From positions 1 through 23,776 of IMG/VR virus record IMGVR_UViG_3300009151_000393: a stretch of 23,776 nt of DNA; one strand, written 5' to 3'. The stretch's first letter is position 1, and every line of letters starts with the position of its first letter. Source of the DNA: a virus. A program made the position numbers and the translations under genes. Positions 1 to 8,000 of this stretch are shown here, piece by piece. The notes below the pieces were generated by a model. The model ran no database searches, was not told where the DNA came from, and worked only from the letters and a program-made list of their open reading frames with translations.

Positions 1-393
1 ACACTTGAAGAATTTACACATTATGTGTGGGCAAGAAATCAAGATAATCTTCGTCCTTTATTAATGAACACTCGTCCCTTAGAAGTATATAGCGGGTCAC
101 CTTATGGAAATACTAATTACGGTTATCTACCTTATGGAACTGTTACGAACCCAATATTTCCCGTTGCAATTAATGGTTACAGAGTTACTTATAATGCTGG
201 ATATGAAACATTACCAGAAGATTTAAAATTAGCTATTTTTGATATAATTCAATATTATATGCGTAATGATTCAGCTATACACTCAACTAAAGCTATTAGC
301 CCAAATACTATGCAGATTGAGTATGTTAGCAATACCAATTTTCCTGCACACATTAAACGCGTACTAGACTTATACACTTCGAGTTATAATTAA
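1..393 (+). CDS. Head-tail connector, gp6-like (5' end outside window)
   Basis: The frame is open from the first base (it reads TLEEFTHYVWARNQ...), so the gene starts before the window; the GTG at 25 is internal and not the start. The visible 130 residues end with the hallmark of gp6-like head-tail connectors: the motif YRVTYNAGY, then LPEDLKLAIFDII and an aromatic helix (QYYMRND). In HK97-type phages this protein forms a ring below the portal that extends the DNA channel and receives the neck and tail. The hydrophilic C-terminus (LDLYTSSYN) ends the chain. The next gene starts 2 bases after the TAA, and the order connector, neck, terminator, tail tube supports the call. The family is inferred from this motif and from position, without a database search. 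Confidence 0.75.
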   Translation, partial: TLEEFTHYVWARNQDNLRPLLMNTRPLEVYSGSPYGNTNYGYLPYGTVTNPIFPVAINGYRVTYNAGYETLPEDLKLAIFDIIQYYMRNDSAIHSTKAISPNTMQIEYVSNTNFPAHIKRVLDLYTSSYN

Positions 394-395
394 TC

Positions 396-2099
396 ATGGA
401 TGTTGCTCAATTTCTAGATTTTATGCTAGGTTCCAATTTAGCAGTATCAAAAGGGTCATTACCTGAAGTTAGAACAAAATTATTAGATGCAGCACAAAAA
501 GATTTACGTTCTGTAATTGAAGATACTTTACCAGTCATATATTTGGTAAAAGCTAAAGATATTGTAAATAATCTTGTTGTTGCTTTGGCTCAAATGGAAG
601 AAGCTAAATTACTTACTTTTATATCTTCAATAGATGATCCAATAGAAGGTAGGTTATACTCAACTGATGATGCTTTTTACGAAGCTTTATTTGTTATACA
701 AGAAGAATTAACAGCAGAAATAAATATAACAGCTCAAAAAGTAGTTGAGGGTATACGCGCAGATATTAAAAAAAGTATTACTACTAAAAGTCTAAGTAGT
801 AATATAGAAAAAATAAATACAGCCTTAACAAGTGCATCTAATGCCTATGCTGTAACTTTATCTATAGGTACTTCAAAGGATACCAATCAAATAACTGAAA
901 TTTTACGTACACAAGTTATAAATGCTGGAACAAATCTAAGAAGTTATTTGAATTCTAATACTCCAGCTGTTTTTACTGATGCACCTGAAATTTTATCATC
1001 ATATGATCCAAGTAATGAAATACTTATAATAGGAAGTACATTTGCTGGATTAAAAGAAAAAGTTAATAAAATAGCAACCCCTATTGTATTAAAATGGTTA
1101 AAAAGCCACGGATTAAATACAACTACTCAATTAACAGTTGGTAGATTTACTGATGCAGGACATGTTGCTGTAGTTTCACAAGAATCTGGTGTAAAAGAAA
1201 TAGTAGGCATAAATACTCCATTAAGTCAAATGACTTTAGCGTATGCAAGTCAGCAAGCTAAATCTAATATTATAATGGATACATTTATATTAGATTCAAC
1301 GCATATTGATTCTGCATTATCTATAAAAAAAGATACATCAACAGTTAAGAATTTATTATCTTTAAATTTTTCATTTGTAGTTTCGCAAGAATCTACATTT
1401 AATCAGGTTACTTTACGAACAGCAGAAAATGCTGCAATGAATAAGGTAATTCAAAATGTCTTTAATATTACTAGAGAAAAATTAAAAGAAAATTTCTTAA
1501 AAAGAATTGTATCAGGCAAAGGATTAGATTACTTAGTATCTGCGCTTAGGTTTTCACCTACATTAAAAGAATCTATAACATTACAAGTTCTAGCTGCATT
1601 AAAAGGCGAAAAAGACACAAAAGTTTTAGCCTTAGGAACTGCAAAACAAAAAGGCAAATCTTCTGGATTAAGTAGCGTAAAACAAGATGTACAAAAAGCT
1701 ATTAAAAAAATAGCTAATCCAACTAGCTCAAATAAACCAGCTAGTAAGAGATCTAAAAACAAACCTAAAACAGACTCTTTACTAGATTTACAAACACTTA
1801 TTAATACCCATTTGCAAAATGTAATTTCTGCGAACATGGGAGATGGTACAGCTAGAAATGTCCTAAACTACAGAACCGGACGCTTTGCTGCGTCAGCTGC
1901 TGTAACTAGAATGAGCAAAAGCAGAGAAGGTATGATAACGGCCTTTTATGAATACATGAAAAACCCTTATCAAACATTTGAACCGGGGTATCGTCAAGGT
2001 AGCCCAAAAACCCGAGACCCTAAATTGTTAATTGCCGCTTCAATACGTGAAATTGCAGCAACAAAGGTAGGCAATAAATTAAGGGCAGTATCAACATGA
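396..2099 (+). CDS. Large neck/structural protein with gp10-like C-terminal domain
   Basis: The protein has 567 residues. The gene begins 2 bases after the connector gene, without a clear ribosome binding site, which suggests translational coupling. It overlaps the next gene by ATGA. The N-terminal ~410 residues are helix-rich and rich in K, T, S and N, and I do not recognise them. Residues ~414-465 form a Lys/Ser-rich, probably disordered linker (KRSKNKPKTDS). The last ~90 residues contain NYRTGRFAASA, then an aromatic YEYMKNPYQTFEPG stretch, RDPKLLIAASIREIA and a basic end. That pattern, and the position between connector and tail terminator, fits HK97 gp10-like tail-completion/neck proteins, which are normally only ~100-180 residues. 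I infer a neck protein carrying an extra N-terminal module. The role of the N-terminal part is unknown. Confidence 0.55.
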   Translation: MDVAQFLDFMLGSNLAVSKGSLPEVRTKLLDAAQKDLRSVIEDTLPVIYLVKAKDIVNNLVVALAQMEEAKLLTFISSIDDPIEGRLYSTDDAFYEALFVIQEELTAEINITAQKVVEGIRADIKKSITTKSLSSNIEKINTALTSASNAYAVTLSIGTSKDTNQITEILRTQVINAGTNLRSYLNSNTPAVFTDAPEILSSYDPSNEILIIGSTFAGLKEKVNKIATPIVLKWLKSHGLNTTTQLTVGRFTDAGHVAVVSQESGVKEIVGINTPLSQMTLAYASQQAKSNIIMDTFILDSTHIDSALSIKKDTSTVKNLLSLNFSFVVSQESTFNQVTLRTAENAAMNKVIQNVFNITREKLKENFLKRIVSGKGLDYLVSALRFSPTLKESITLQVLAALKGEKDTKVLALGTAKQKGKSSGLSSVKQDVQKAIKKIANPTSSNKPASKRSKNKPKTDSLLDLQTLINTHLQNVISANMGDGTARNVLNYRTGRFAASAAVTRMSKSREGMITAFYEYMKNPYQTFEPGYRQGSPKTRDPKLLIAASIREIAATKVGNKLRAVST

Positions 2100-2533
2100 G
2101 TAAACGTACTTCGATATTAAAAGCCTTAACAGAAAAGTTCAAGCTTATTGACGGCAACGCACCTTATAGTGTAAACATTTTTAATAATGCTTATCCCATT
2201 ATAAAATTCTGGGATGAAGTTAACGACTTTCCTTGCGTATACGGCTCCACAGGTTCAGAAACCCGTGACTATTTACCAGGCAATTTTACTTGGGCATACT
2301 TAGGCATAAGTTTAAAAGTATATTGCCGAGGCGAAGAAGCTCAACAACAGCTAGAATTATTACTAGAAGATATAGAAACAGTAATTAATGCTAATCGAGT
2401 GTTAGTGTATGATACTGTGAATAACCACGAAACTACTGAAATTTTAGTAGCTTCAATAACAACTGATGAAGGGCTTTTGCGCCCATATGCTGTCGGCGAA
2501 ATAAACCTTCAGGTCAGATATCAGCTGATGTAA
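2096..2533 (+). CDS. Tail terminator (tail completion) protein
   Basis: The protein has 145 residues. Its ATG overlaps the stop of the previous gene (ATGA), with AAGGG at 2081-2085 as a ribosome binding site. The pattern fits gpU-like tail terminators that cap the tube ring and join it to the neck. It has FPCVYG after an N-terminal helix, then a strand-rich core (WAYLGISLKVYCRGEE), a helix LELLLEDIETVINANRV, and the ending SITTDEGLLRPYAVGEINLQ followed by a final strand. The TDEG-P-gvgei ending is typical of small tail-completion proteins of long-tailed phages. It lies directly before the major tail protein, as in many siphoviruses. Confidence rests on pattern and gene order. Confidence 0.65.
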   Translation: MSKRTSILKALTEKFKLIDGNAPYSVNIFNNAYPIIKFWDEVNDFPCVYGSTGSETRDYLPGNFTWAYLGISLKVYCRGEEAQQQLELLLEDIETVINANRVLVYDTVNNHETTEILVASITTDEGLLRPYAVGEINLQVRYQLM

Positions 2534-2604
2534 CCCGTATCAAGAGTACGACCACAGATAAATATCTAGTCTAGTACTGCGATACTAAACAAAAAGGAAA
2601 CAAA

Positions 2605-4086
2605 ATGGCATTAAATTTAGTACGTAATAGTAGAGTATTCTTTACTACAAACGTTAACTCATCAACCGGGGCAGCTCTTACTACCGGTTTTACCGCTGCA
2701 AATACTCAAGAAATTCAAGTTCTTGATGGATTTACGTTCTCACAAAATACAAATGCTGATGTTATCACGATTTCTGAGGCCGGTGTGGCTCCTGTTCGTG
2801 GACAACGTTCGTTCAATACAAGCTTAGCACCTGTTGATTTTTCATTCTCAACTTATGTACGTCCTTACAATGCTTCAACAGCAATTACTGCTGAAGAATC
2901 TGTGTTGTGGAACGCAATGTTTGGTGCTGTAGACTACAACGCCTCTACTAGTACATTAACTCTTGCTGGCTCACCTACTTATGCTTATACATTTACTAAT
3001 GCTACTGGCGTTGGTGCATTAACAATTACCCTAACTTCTGGTACTTTAACTACTGGTACTAGTGTTGGTGATGTTGTTACAATTGGTGGATTCACAGCAG
3101 CAACAGGTGGAGCATTAACTTCATTTAATGCTCCTGCACAAATTATAAGTTATAAAGTTGGTGGCAGTTCTGTTACTAGTGGTGCAGTTCCTGCAACTGG
3201 TTTAACAGAATTAGTATTAAACTATGTTAATCCTACTACAACAGCTACTACTGGTTTTACAAATACTACTCCAAAAATCTATCGTGGAGCATGGGCACCT
3301 ATTGCTGCTACTCAGGCAATCGCTACTGCAGCTGGTTCTAACTTAAATCAATTGTTAAAGTTTGCTATGTTCTTTGCTGTTGACAATGTTGTTTACCAAG
3401 TTGACAATTGCGCTATGAATCAAGTTATGATCGACTTTGGACTAGATGCTATTGCTACTCTTGCATGGACAGGCCAAGCAACAGCACTAACACAATCTGC
3501 TGTTGCACTATCAACAATTACAGCTACTGCTGGTACTAGCTATACAGCTAAAAATACTTCAGCACCATTTATTACTAATAAATTGAGTACTGTTGCTTTC
3601 CAAACACTTAATGCTCTTGGAAGTGCAGCAGCTACTACATACACAATGGCACTAACTGGTGGTTCAATCACAATTAACAATAATATTAATTATATTACTC
3701 CAGCTAACCTTGGTGTTGTTAATGTTCCAGCTGTTTACTACACAGGTACACGCTCAATTACTGGTACTATGAATGCCTACTTAAAAACAGGTAGTGGTGT
3801 TGGTGGTACAGGTCAATTGCTTGCAGATATGTTAGCAGCTAGTTCAAGTTCTGTGGAACCAATGGCATCTGTTTCATTAGCAATCGGTGGATCTAGCAAC
3901 TCAAATCGTGTTGTACTAGACATGCCAACAGTTACGTTTACTGTGCCAACAGTTGATGTTCAAGCAGTTGTTTCAACAGCTATTAACTTTACAGCTGAAG
4001 GTTCTACACCGTCAACTACTGCAAATGGTAATACATTTGCGCTTGACAAAACCAATGATATTACAGTTCGTTACTACGCAGCTTAA
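2605..4086 (+). CDS. Major tail protein (tail tube subunit), double-domain type
   Basis: The protein has 493 residues and is rich in T, A, S, G and V, with short beta-strand-forming stretches throughout and few charges, as expected for a tube protein. AAAAAGGAAA just upstream of the ATG is a good ribosome binding site. Common codons (GGT, GCT, ACT, CGT) fit very high expression. The N-terminal part has a tube-like strand around residues 79-88 (FSFSTYVRPY). A second, similar element occurs near residues 383-393 (RSITGTMNAYL), so the chain may hold two tube folds and build trimeric rings, as T5 pb6 does. Residues ~115-170, a T/G-rich beta stretch, may be an Ig-like or surface insertion. Position and composition make the tube call strong; the doubled fold is inference. 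A terminator follows immediately. Confidence 0.8.
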   Translation: MALNLVRNSRVFFTTNVNSSTGAALTTGFTAANTQEIQVLDGFTFSQNTNADVITISEAGVAPVRGQRSFNTSLAPVDFSFSTYVRPYNASTAITAEESVLWNAMFGAVDYNASTSTLTLAGSPTYAYTFTNATGVGALTITLTSGTLTTGTSVGDVVTIGGFTAATGGALTSFNAPAQIISYKVGGSSVTSGAVPATGLTELVLNYVNPTTTATTGFTNTTPKIYRGAWAPIAATQAIATAAGSNLNQLLKFAMFFAVDNVVYQVDNCAMNQVMIDFGLDAIATLAWTGQATALTQSAVALSTITATAGTSYTAKNTSAPFITNKLSTVAFQTLNALGSAAATTYTMALTGGSITINNNINYITPANLGVVNVPAVYYTGTRSITGTMNAYLKTGSGVGGTGQLLADMLAASSSSVEPMASVSLAIGGSSNSNRVVLDMPTVTFTVPTVDVQAVVSTAINFTAEGSTPSTTANGNTFALDKTNDITVRYYAA

Positions 4087-4095
4087 ATGTTTCTT

Positions 4096-4127
4096 GGTAG
4101 GGGGTTGATCTCCCCTACCTCTTTTTC
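4096..4127 (+). terminator. Rho-independent terminator after tail-tube gene
   Basis: An 8-bp GC-rich stem (GGTAGGGG at 4096-4103 with CCCCTACC at 4112-4119) encloses an 8-base loop and is followed by TCTTTTTCT. It begins 9 bases after the stop codon of the tail-tube gene. This would end the tail-tube transcript, or let only part of it continue into the chaperone genes. Confidence 0.85.
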
Positions 4128-4135
4128 TCGTTTCT

Positions 4136-4141
4136 TATAAT
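4136..4141 (+). promoter_or_regulatory. Possible -10 box upstream of chaperone gene
   Basis: There is a perfect TATAAT just downstream of the terminator and 17 bases before the chaperone ATG. No acceptable -35 lies 16-19 bases upstream, where the sequence is the C-rich right arm of the terminator, and there is no TG extension. By analogy with the two clear terminator-promoter cassettes downstream it may be a weak or activator-dependent promoter, or chance in AT-rich DNA. Confidence 0.3.
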
Positions 4142-4158
4142 AAAAGGATAATTTTTCC

Positions 4159-4590
4159 ATGGCAACTCAAAATGCTGCACTTAGCCTAAAGTCACTCTTA
4201 GTACCGTCAAAAACGGTTGAAGTAGACTACCCAGGTTTAAACGGCTTTAAAATTAACGTAGTATTTCTTTCCCGTGAAACCTTAGTAGGTATTCGCAAAA
4301 AAGCTACAAAAACAACTTTTAAAAATCGTCAACCTGTAGAGGAACTTGATGATAAGTTATTTTTACAACTATATGTTAATGCATGTATTAAAGGATGGTC
4401 AGGCTTTAAGCTTTCTTACCTAGAACAGCTAGCTCCAGTAGATTTATCAGGACAAAAACTTGATGATGAACTACCGTACGACCAAGATAACGCATTATTC
4501 TTAATGCAGTCGTCAGCAAATTTTGATGCTTTTATTTCAGAAACAGTAACTGAGTTATCAAATTTCACGAAGACCAGTACAGAGAGTTAA
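4159..4590 (+). CDS. Tail assembly chaperone, gpG-like
   Basis: The protein has 143 residues, with AAAAGGA upstream of the ATG. In long-tailed phages the gene between the tail tube and the tape measure encodes a chaperone that coats the tape measure and recruits tube subunits; it is absent from the finished virion. This protein has the expected size, a strand-rich N-terminal half (VEVDYPGLNGFKINVVFLSR) and a helical, acidic C-terminal half. The sequence itself is not highly diagnostic. What makes the call strong is the -1 frameshift arrangement with the next frame (see 4554-4590). Without frameshifting the product ends in ELSNFTKTSTES. With it, translation continues into the downstream frame and gives a ~260-residue gpGT-like product. 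Confidence 0.75.
   Translation: MATQNAALSLKSLLVPSKTVEVDYPGLNGFKINVVFLSRETLVGIRKKATKTTFKNRQPVEELDDKLFLQLYVNACIKGWSGFKLSYLEQLAPVDLSGQKLDDELPYDQDNALFLMQSSANFDAFISETVTELSNFTKTSTES
4554..4590 (+). other. Programmed -1 ribosomal frameshift region (slippery site A AAT TTC at 4560-4566)
   Basis: The two chaperone frames are both open only between 4554 (after a -1-frame TGA at 4551-4553) and the zero-frame TAA at 4588-4590. In that 37-base overlap there is one heptamer of the form X XXY YYZ in correct phase: A AAT TTC, zero-frame codons AAT (4561-4563) and TTC (4564-4566), which re-pair as AAA TTT. After slippage the reading continues ...ELSNF-HEDQYRELNRQ..., giving join(4159..4566,4566..4940), about 260 aa. 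The heptamer, phase and overlap are read directly; that the site functions is inferred from the universal G/GT pattern of long-tailed phages. No convincing nearby stimulatory structure was found. Confidence 0.85.
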
Positions 4591-4631
4591 ATCGTCAGCT
4601 AGAATCCTATTTTAGCAACAGCACTGTTAAT

Positions 4632-4940
4632 ATGACCAAAGACACATATTTTGAAATGTGTGAAACTTTGGGCACTGAACCAATTGAGGAAGAAATTCCC
4701 GTAGAGTTTGAAGACTTTTGCTTAGATGTTCAAGAAGCGCTGGGAATATACTCAAAGCTACGAGACGAATGGGATTATATGGGTGGTAACTATATAGGCA
4801 AAACATATAATGGTTTGCTAGATATATTAGAATTACTAGATGTACCGGTCGAAGATCGAAGAACTCAGTATGAGTTAATAGGGATAATTGATAAGCATAG
4901 GTCACAAGCCATTGCTAATGCAAAACCTAAAACAAAATGA
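4632..4940 (+). CDS. Tail assembly chaperone, frameshift extension (gpT-like part)
   Basis: The ATG at 4632 is the first Met of this frame, but the frame is open and coding-like from 4554 (VIKFHEDQYRELNRQLESYFSNSTVN before that Met), and there is no ribosome binding site before 4632. The frame is -1 relative to the upstream chaperone gene. It is therefore best read as the C-terminal extension of a gpGT-like fusion made by frameshifting, not as a free gene. The segment is acidic in its first half (TEPIEEEIPVEFEDFCLDVQ) and helical, with a basic tail (ANAKPKTK); T-domains bind the tube subunit. It ends at TGA 4938-4940, followed by a terminator and then the tape-measure gene. Confidence 0.75.
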   Translation: MTKDTYFEMCETLGTEPIEEEIPVEFEDFCLDVQEALGIYSKLRDEWDYMGGNYIGKTYNGLLDILELLDVPVEDRRTQYELIGIIDKHRSQAIANAKPKTK

Positions 4941-4942
4941 AG

Positions 4943-4975
4943 AACCCCAGTAGCTGATGCTACTGGGGTTTTTTT
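4943..4975 (+). terminator. Strong rho-independent terminator after chaperone gene
   Basis: A perfect 12-bp stem (4943-4954 with 4959-4970) encloses a 4-base TGAT loop and runs straight into a seven-T tract (4969-4975). It begins 2 bases after the chaperone stop codon and ends the chaperone transcript just before the promoter of the tape-measure gene. Confidence 0.92.
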
Positions 4976-4996
4976 ATGGACAAAAAAATTTGACTA

Positions 4997-5025
4997 TTGA
5001 CAACAAAGCCCATAAGTGTTATAAT
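4997..5025 (+). promoter_or_regulatory. Consensus sigma70-type promoter for tape-measure gene
   Basis: TTGACA (4997-5002) and TATAAT (5020-5025) are separated by exactly 17 bases, and TG precedes the -10 box by one base (5017-5018), giving an extended -10. All twelve hexamer bases match consensus. Transcription should start near 5032, giving a leader of ~47 bases to the tape-measure ATG. It would be read by unmodified host RNA polymerase. Confidence 0.9.
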
Positions 5026-5040
5026 GGGGGTTACTAATAA

Positions 5041-5065
5041 TAGCGTTTAAAAATTTTGCACGCTA
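5041..5065 (+). promoter_or_regulatory. Inverted repeat in the tape-measure leader
   Basis: TAGCGT (5041-5046) and ACGCTA (5060-5065) form a 6-bp inverted repeat around a 13-base AT-rich centre. It starts ~9 bases after the predicted transcription start and ends 3 bases before the AGGAG ribosome binding site (5069-5073). It could be an mRNA hairpin affecting stability or translation, or a DNA operator. The stem is short, so chance is possible. Confidence 0.35.
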
Positions 5066-5078
5066 AGCAGGAGAACAC

Positions 5079-8000
5079 ATGGCAGAAAATATCAATATTG
5101 CAGTTAATGTTAATGATAATGGCACAACAGCACAAGCTACGGCCCAAGCTACAAAATTAGCACAAGCACTACAAAATGCAGCCACAGCAGCTGCAGGTGT
5201 ACGTGTGCCGGTAGCTACTGCAGCAGCTCGTCAAGGCGTAGCTGCATCTCAACCAAGCATGTTGCCTGCACGTGCAGCTGCTGCTGGGCCCGGTGGAACT
5301 GCCAGTGCTACTAATTTATCTCGTGGTATTGGTGGTCAAACAGGTGCAAGTGGTCGTGATTTTGCAGCAGAAGCTCAAGGTTTGGGCGGGCTTGTGCACG
5401 TGTATGCAACCTTTGCAGCTAACCTATATGCTGTTTCGGCAGCTTTTGGCGCACTAAGCAAGGCAGCTGATACTGCAAATATTATTCAAGGTTTAGACCA
5501 ACTAGGTGCTGCAAGTGGTCGTTCGCTTGGTACACTAGCTAAAAATATGGTAAGTGCTACGGATGGGGCAATCTCACTACGTCAAGCAATGACTTCTACT
5601 GCACTAGCAACTAGTGGCGGTATGAGCAGTAAAGCTATTTTAGAAATGACTGATGTTGCTAAGAAGGCTTCGCTAGCACTTGGCCGTGATATGTCAGACT
5701 CTATGGATCGTTTAACAAAAGGTATTGTAAAGATTCAACCTGAATTGCTAGATGAACTTGGTATTATGACCAGAGTTATCCCTGCTCAACAAACTTATGC
5801 TCGTGAGATGGGAAAAAGTGTAGACTCACTAACTGACTTTGAAAAACGCCAAGCATTTATGAATGCGGTACTAAAAGAAGGTTCTGCAAAATTCAAAGAT
5901 ATTGCTATTGCAGCAAATCCATACTCTAAATTAACAGCTAGTTTAGCTGATTTAAGTCAATCAGCTTTAAATGGAATAAATAAAGTATTAGGCCCATTGA
6001 TGACGTTTTTGTCAGAAAGCCCAACAGGTTTAACTATGGCTGTTGGAACCTTAGCGGGACTATTATTAAAACAGGCAATACCTGCATTAGGGCAATATAA
6101 AAAGAGCCTTGAAGATCTTAGACAATTAAATCTTGAAAAAGCAGCAACTAAAAGCGATATTCTAACTGATACTGGTCAATATGACGCAGCCCAAGCCGAT
6201 AGATCAAAACAAGCATATTTAGACAGAAATAAATATGCTACACAAAGTGCTGAGGTACAAGCACGCCTATTAAAAGAATCCGAAGATATACATGCGGGTG
6301 TTTTAGCCCGTAATGAAGCACGTTCAAAAAGCTTTCTTGGACATGAAACAACTAATCAAATGATTATTAACAGGGCGTATGCAGATGCTGCTGCCTCTAA
6401 TATTAAATCAGATGTTGCCCAAACACAATCAAGATATGGGCTAGTTGCTGCTTGGAAAAGATTAAATGAAGAAATTAATGTATCTAAAACTACCGGTCAA
6501 TTATTAAAATTTGGCGATGGCGTAGAAGCTATGGCACCTAAAACCAATGCTTTGCAAAATGGATTTATGAGATTAAGTGGTGCCATAATGATACTAGGTA
6601 CTGCAATAAGCACAATAATTGAAGCATTTGCACCTTGGTTACTACTTATAGGTGTTATAACTGCAGGTATAGGTTTTTTAATGGATCACTTTTCTAAAGC
6701 AAAAGAAGAATCTGGAAAAGCCTCTAAAGCTTTTGATAGTGTAAATAGTGCCTTTACAACAATGGGTAATACTTTAGATGCAATTAATCGCAAACCATTT
6801 CTAGAACAATTAAATCAAGCAAGTATTCAAGCAAAAGCTACTGCGGTAAATGAATTAGTTGATACTGTTGATGCTTTAGCTAAAGCTACTGCTGAAGCAA
6901 ATAAAAAAATGGGGTTTTGGGATACCTTATCCGATTGGAGAATGGGTCACGATTTCTTAAAGTTAGTTACTCTAGATTTTAAATTTACTAGTGCCGATAA
7001 ATTTTATTCTGCTAAAGATTTAACAGAAGGTTTAGAAAAATCTTTAATAGGAACAGCAAGAGCCATAGAAGGCAGCCCTGGAGCAAAAGCTTTTAATGAT
7101 TCAATTAAAAAGATATTAAATATTAACTATAAAGACGTAAGTCAATTAAAAGAAGCACTTGGTACTGTAGGAGATCAATTACTTATAAAAAATCCATCTT
7201 TAATTGCTGCATTAAAAACAGCTAATAAAGCAATAGGTGAAAGTGCAGCAATTGGTCAAACATTAAAAGATACTTGGGATACAACAGCAAAAAGCTGGGA
7301 TAATATTATAACAAGTTTATCTATTACAGATCCGCTAGGTAAACTAGGGCAAGATGCTTTAATGTCAAGCCTTGCCATGCAAAAAGCTTTTAATGATCCT
7401 AAAGCAAGCCTTGCAGAATTAATTTCTTTAACAACAGATTTTAGAAAATTAAGGATGTTAGACCCTAATACTGCTAAAGATTTAATTGAATTTGGTTTTC
7501 AAGCTGAAAAAGTTCAGAAAAATATCGGAGATTTAACTGAAAAATTAAATACGCAAAGAGAAGCAGCAGCAAAAGCAGCAGAAAAAGTTAAAGAAGTAAC
7601 AAAACCACTTCCTAAAGATTTAGCTGTAGGAATTTCTGTACCAGGCGGTATGCCAATGCCTAAAAATGTAGGCATAAGTGTAGATTCTAAAGCAGTATTA
7701 GCAGCTAATACCCAAGCAGAAGCTGCTAATAAAGCAGTAGCAAATACAGAAAAACAAATAAAACTAGAACAAGAAAAGTTAAATAATAGTGATTTATTAA
7801 TAAGAGCTCAAAGCGATATGTTTAAATTTGCAGCAAATGCAATAAGCATATCTATAGCACAAGGAGCAGCTAAAGCTAGTATTGATTTACAAAAAGCACT
7901 ATTAACAGGTGCTACAGGTCTTGCTAGTATTAATTTAAATGCAGATTTACAAAAGAAAGATATTGATTTACAGGTAAAAGCTTTAGGTGGACAAGTAGCA

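Noticed and set aside
1529-1837. Antisense open frames across the window (for example here, 9506-9691, 11534-11782, 20387-20578, 21412-21763)
   Set aside because: They lie opposite well-supported genes, have no ribosome binding sites, and their hydrophobic or low-complexity products reflect the coding strand.
2534-2604. Promoter before the tail-tube gene
   Set aside because: Only a poor GATACT box near 2581 and no matching -35; a promoter would be expected for such a gene, but the sequence does not show one.
4598-4616. Small stem as stimulator of the frameshift
   Set aside because: It has only 6 bp with one G-T pair and lies 31 bases after the slippery site, too weak and too far.
4632-4634. 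ATG as independent start for the second chaperone frame
   Set aside because: There is no ribosome binding site, and the frame is coding-like upstream to 4554, in line with -1 frameshifting.
5272-5457. Overlapping 61-aa frame within the tape-measure gene
   Set aside because: It is a leucine/valine-rich shadow of the Ala/Gln-rich coding sequence without its own start signals.
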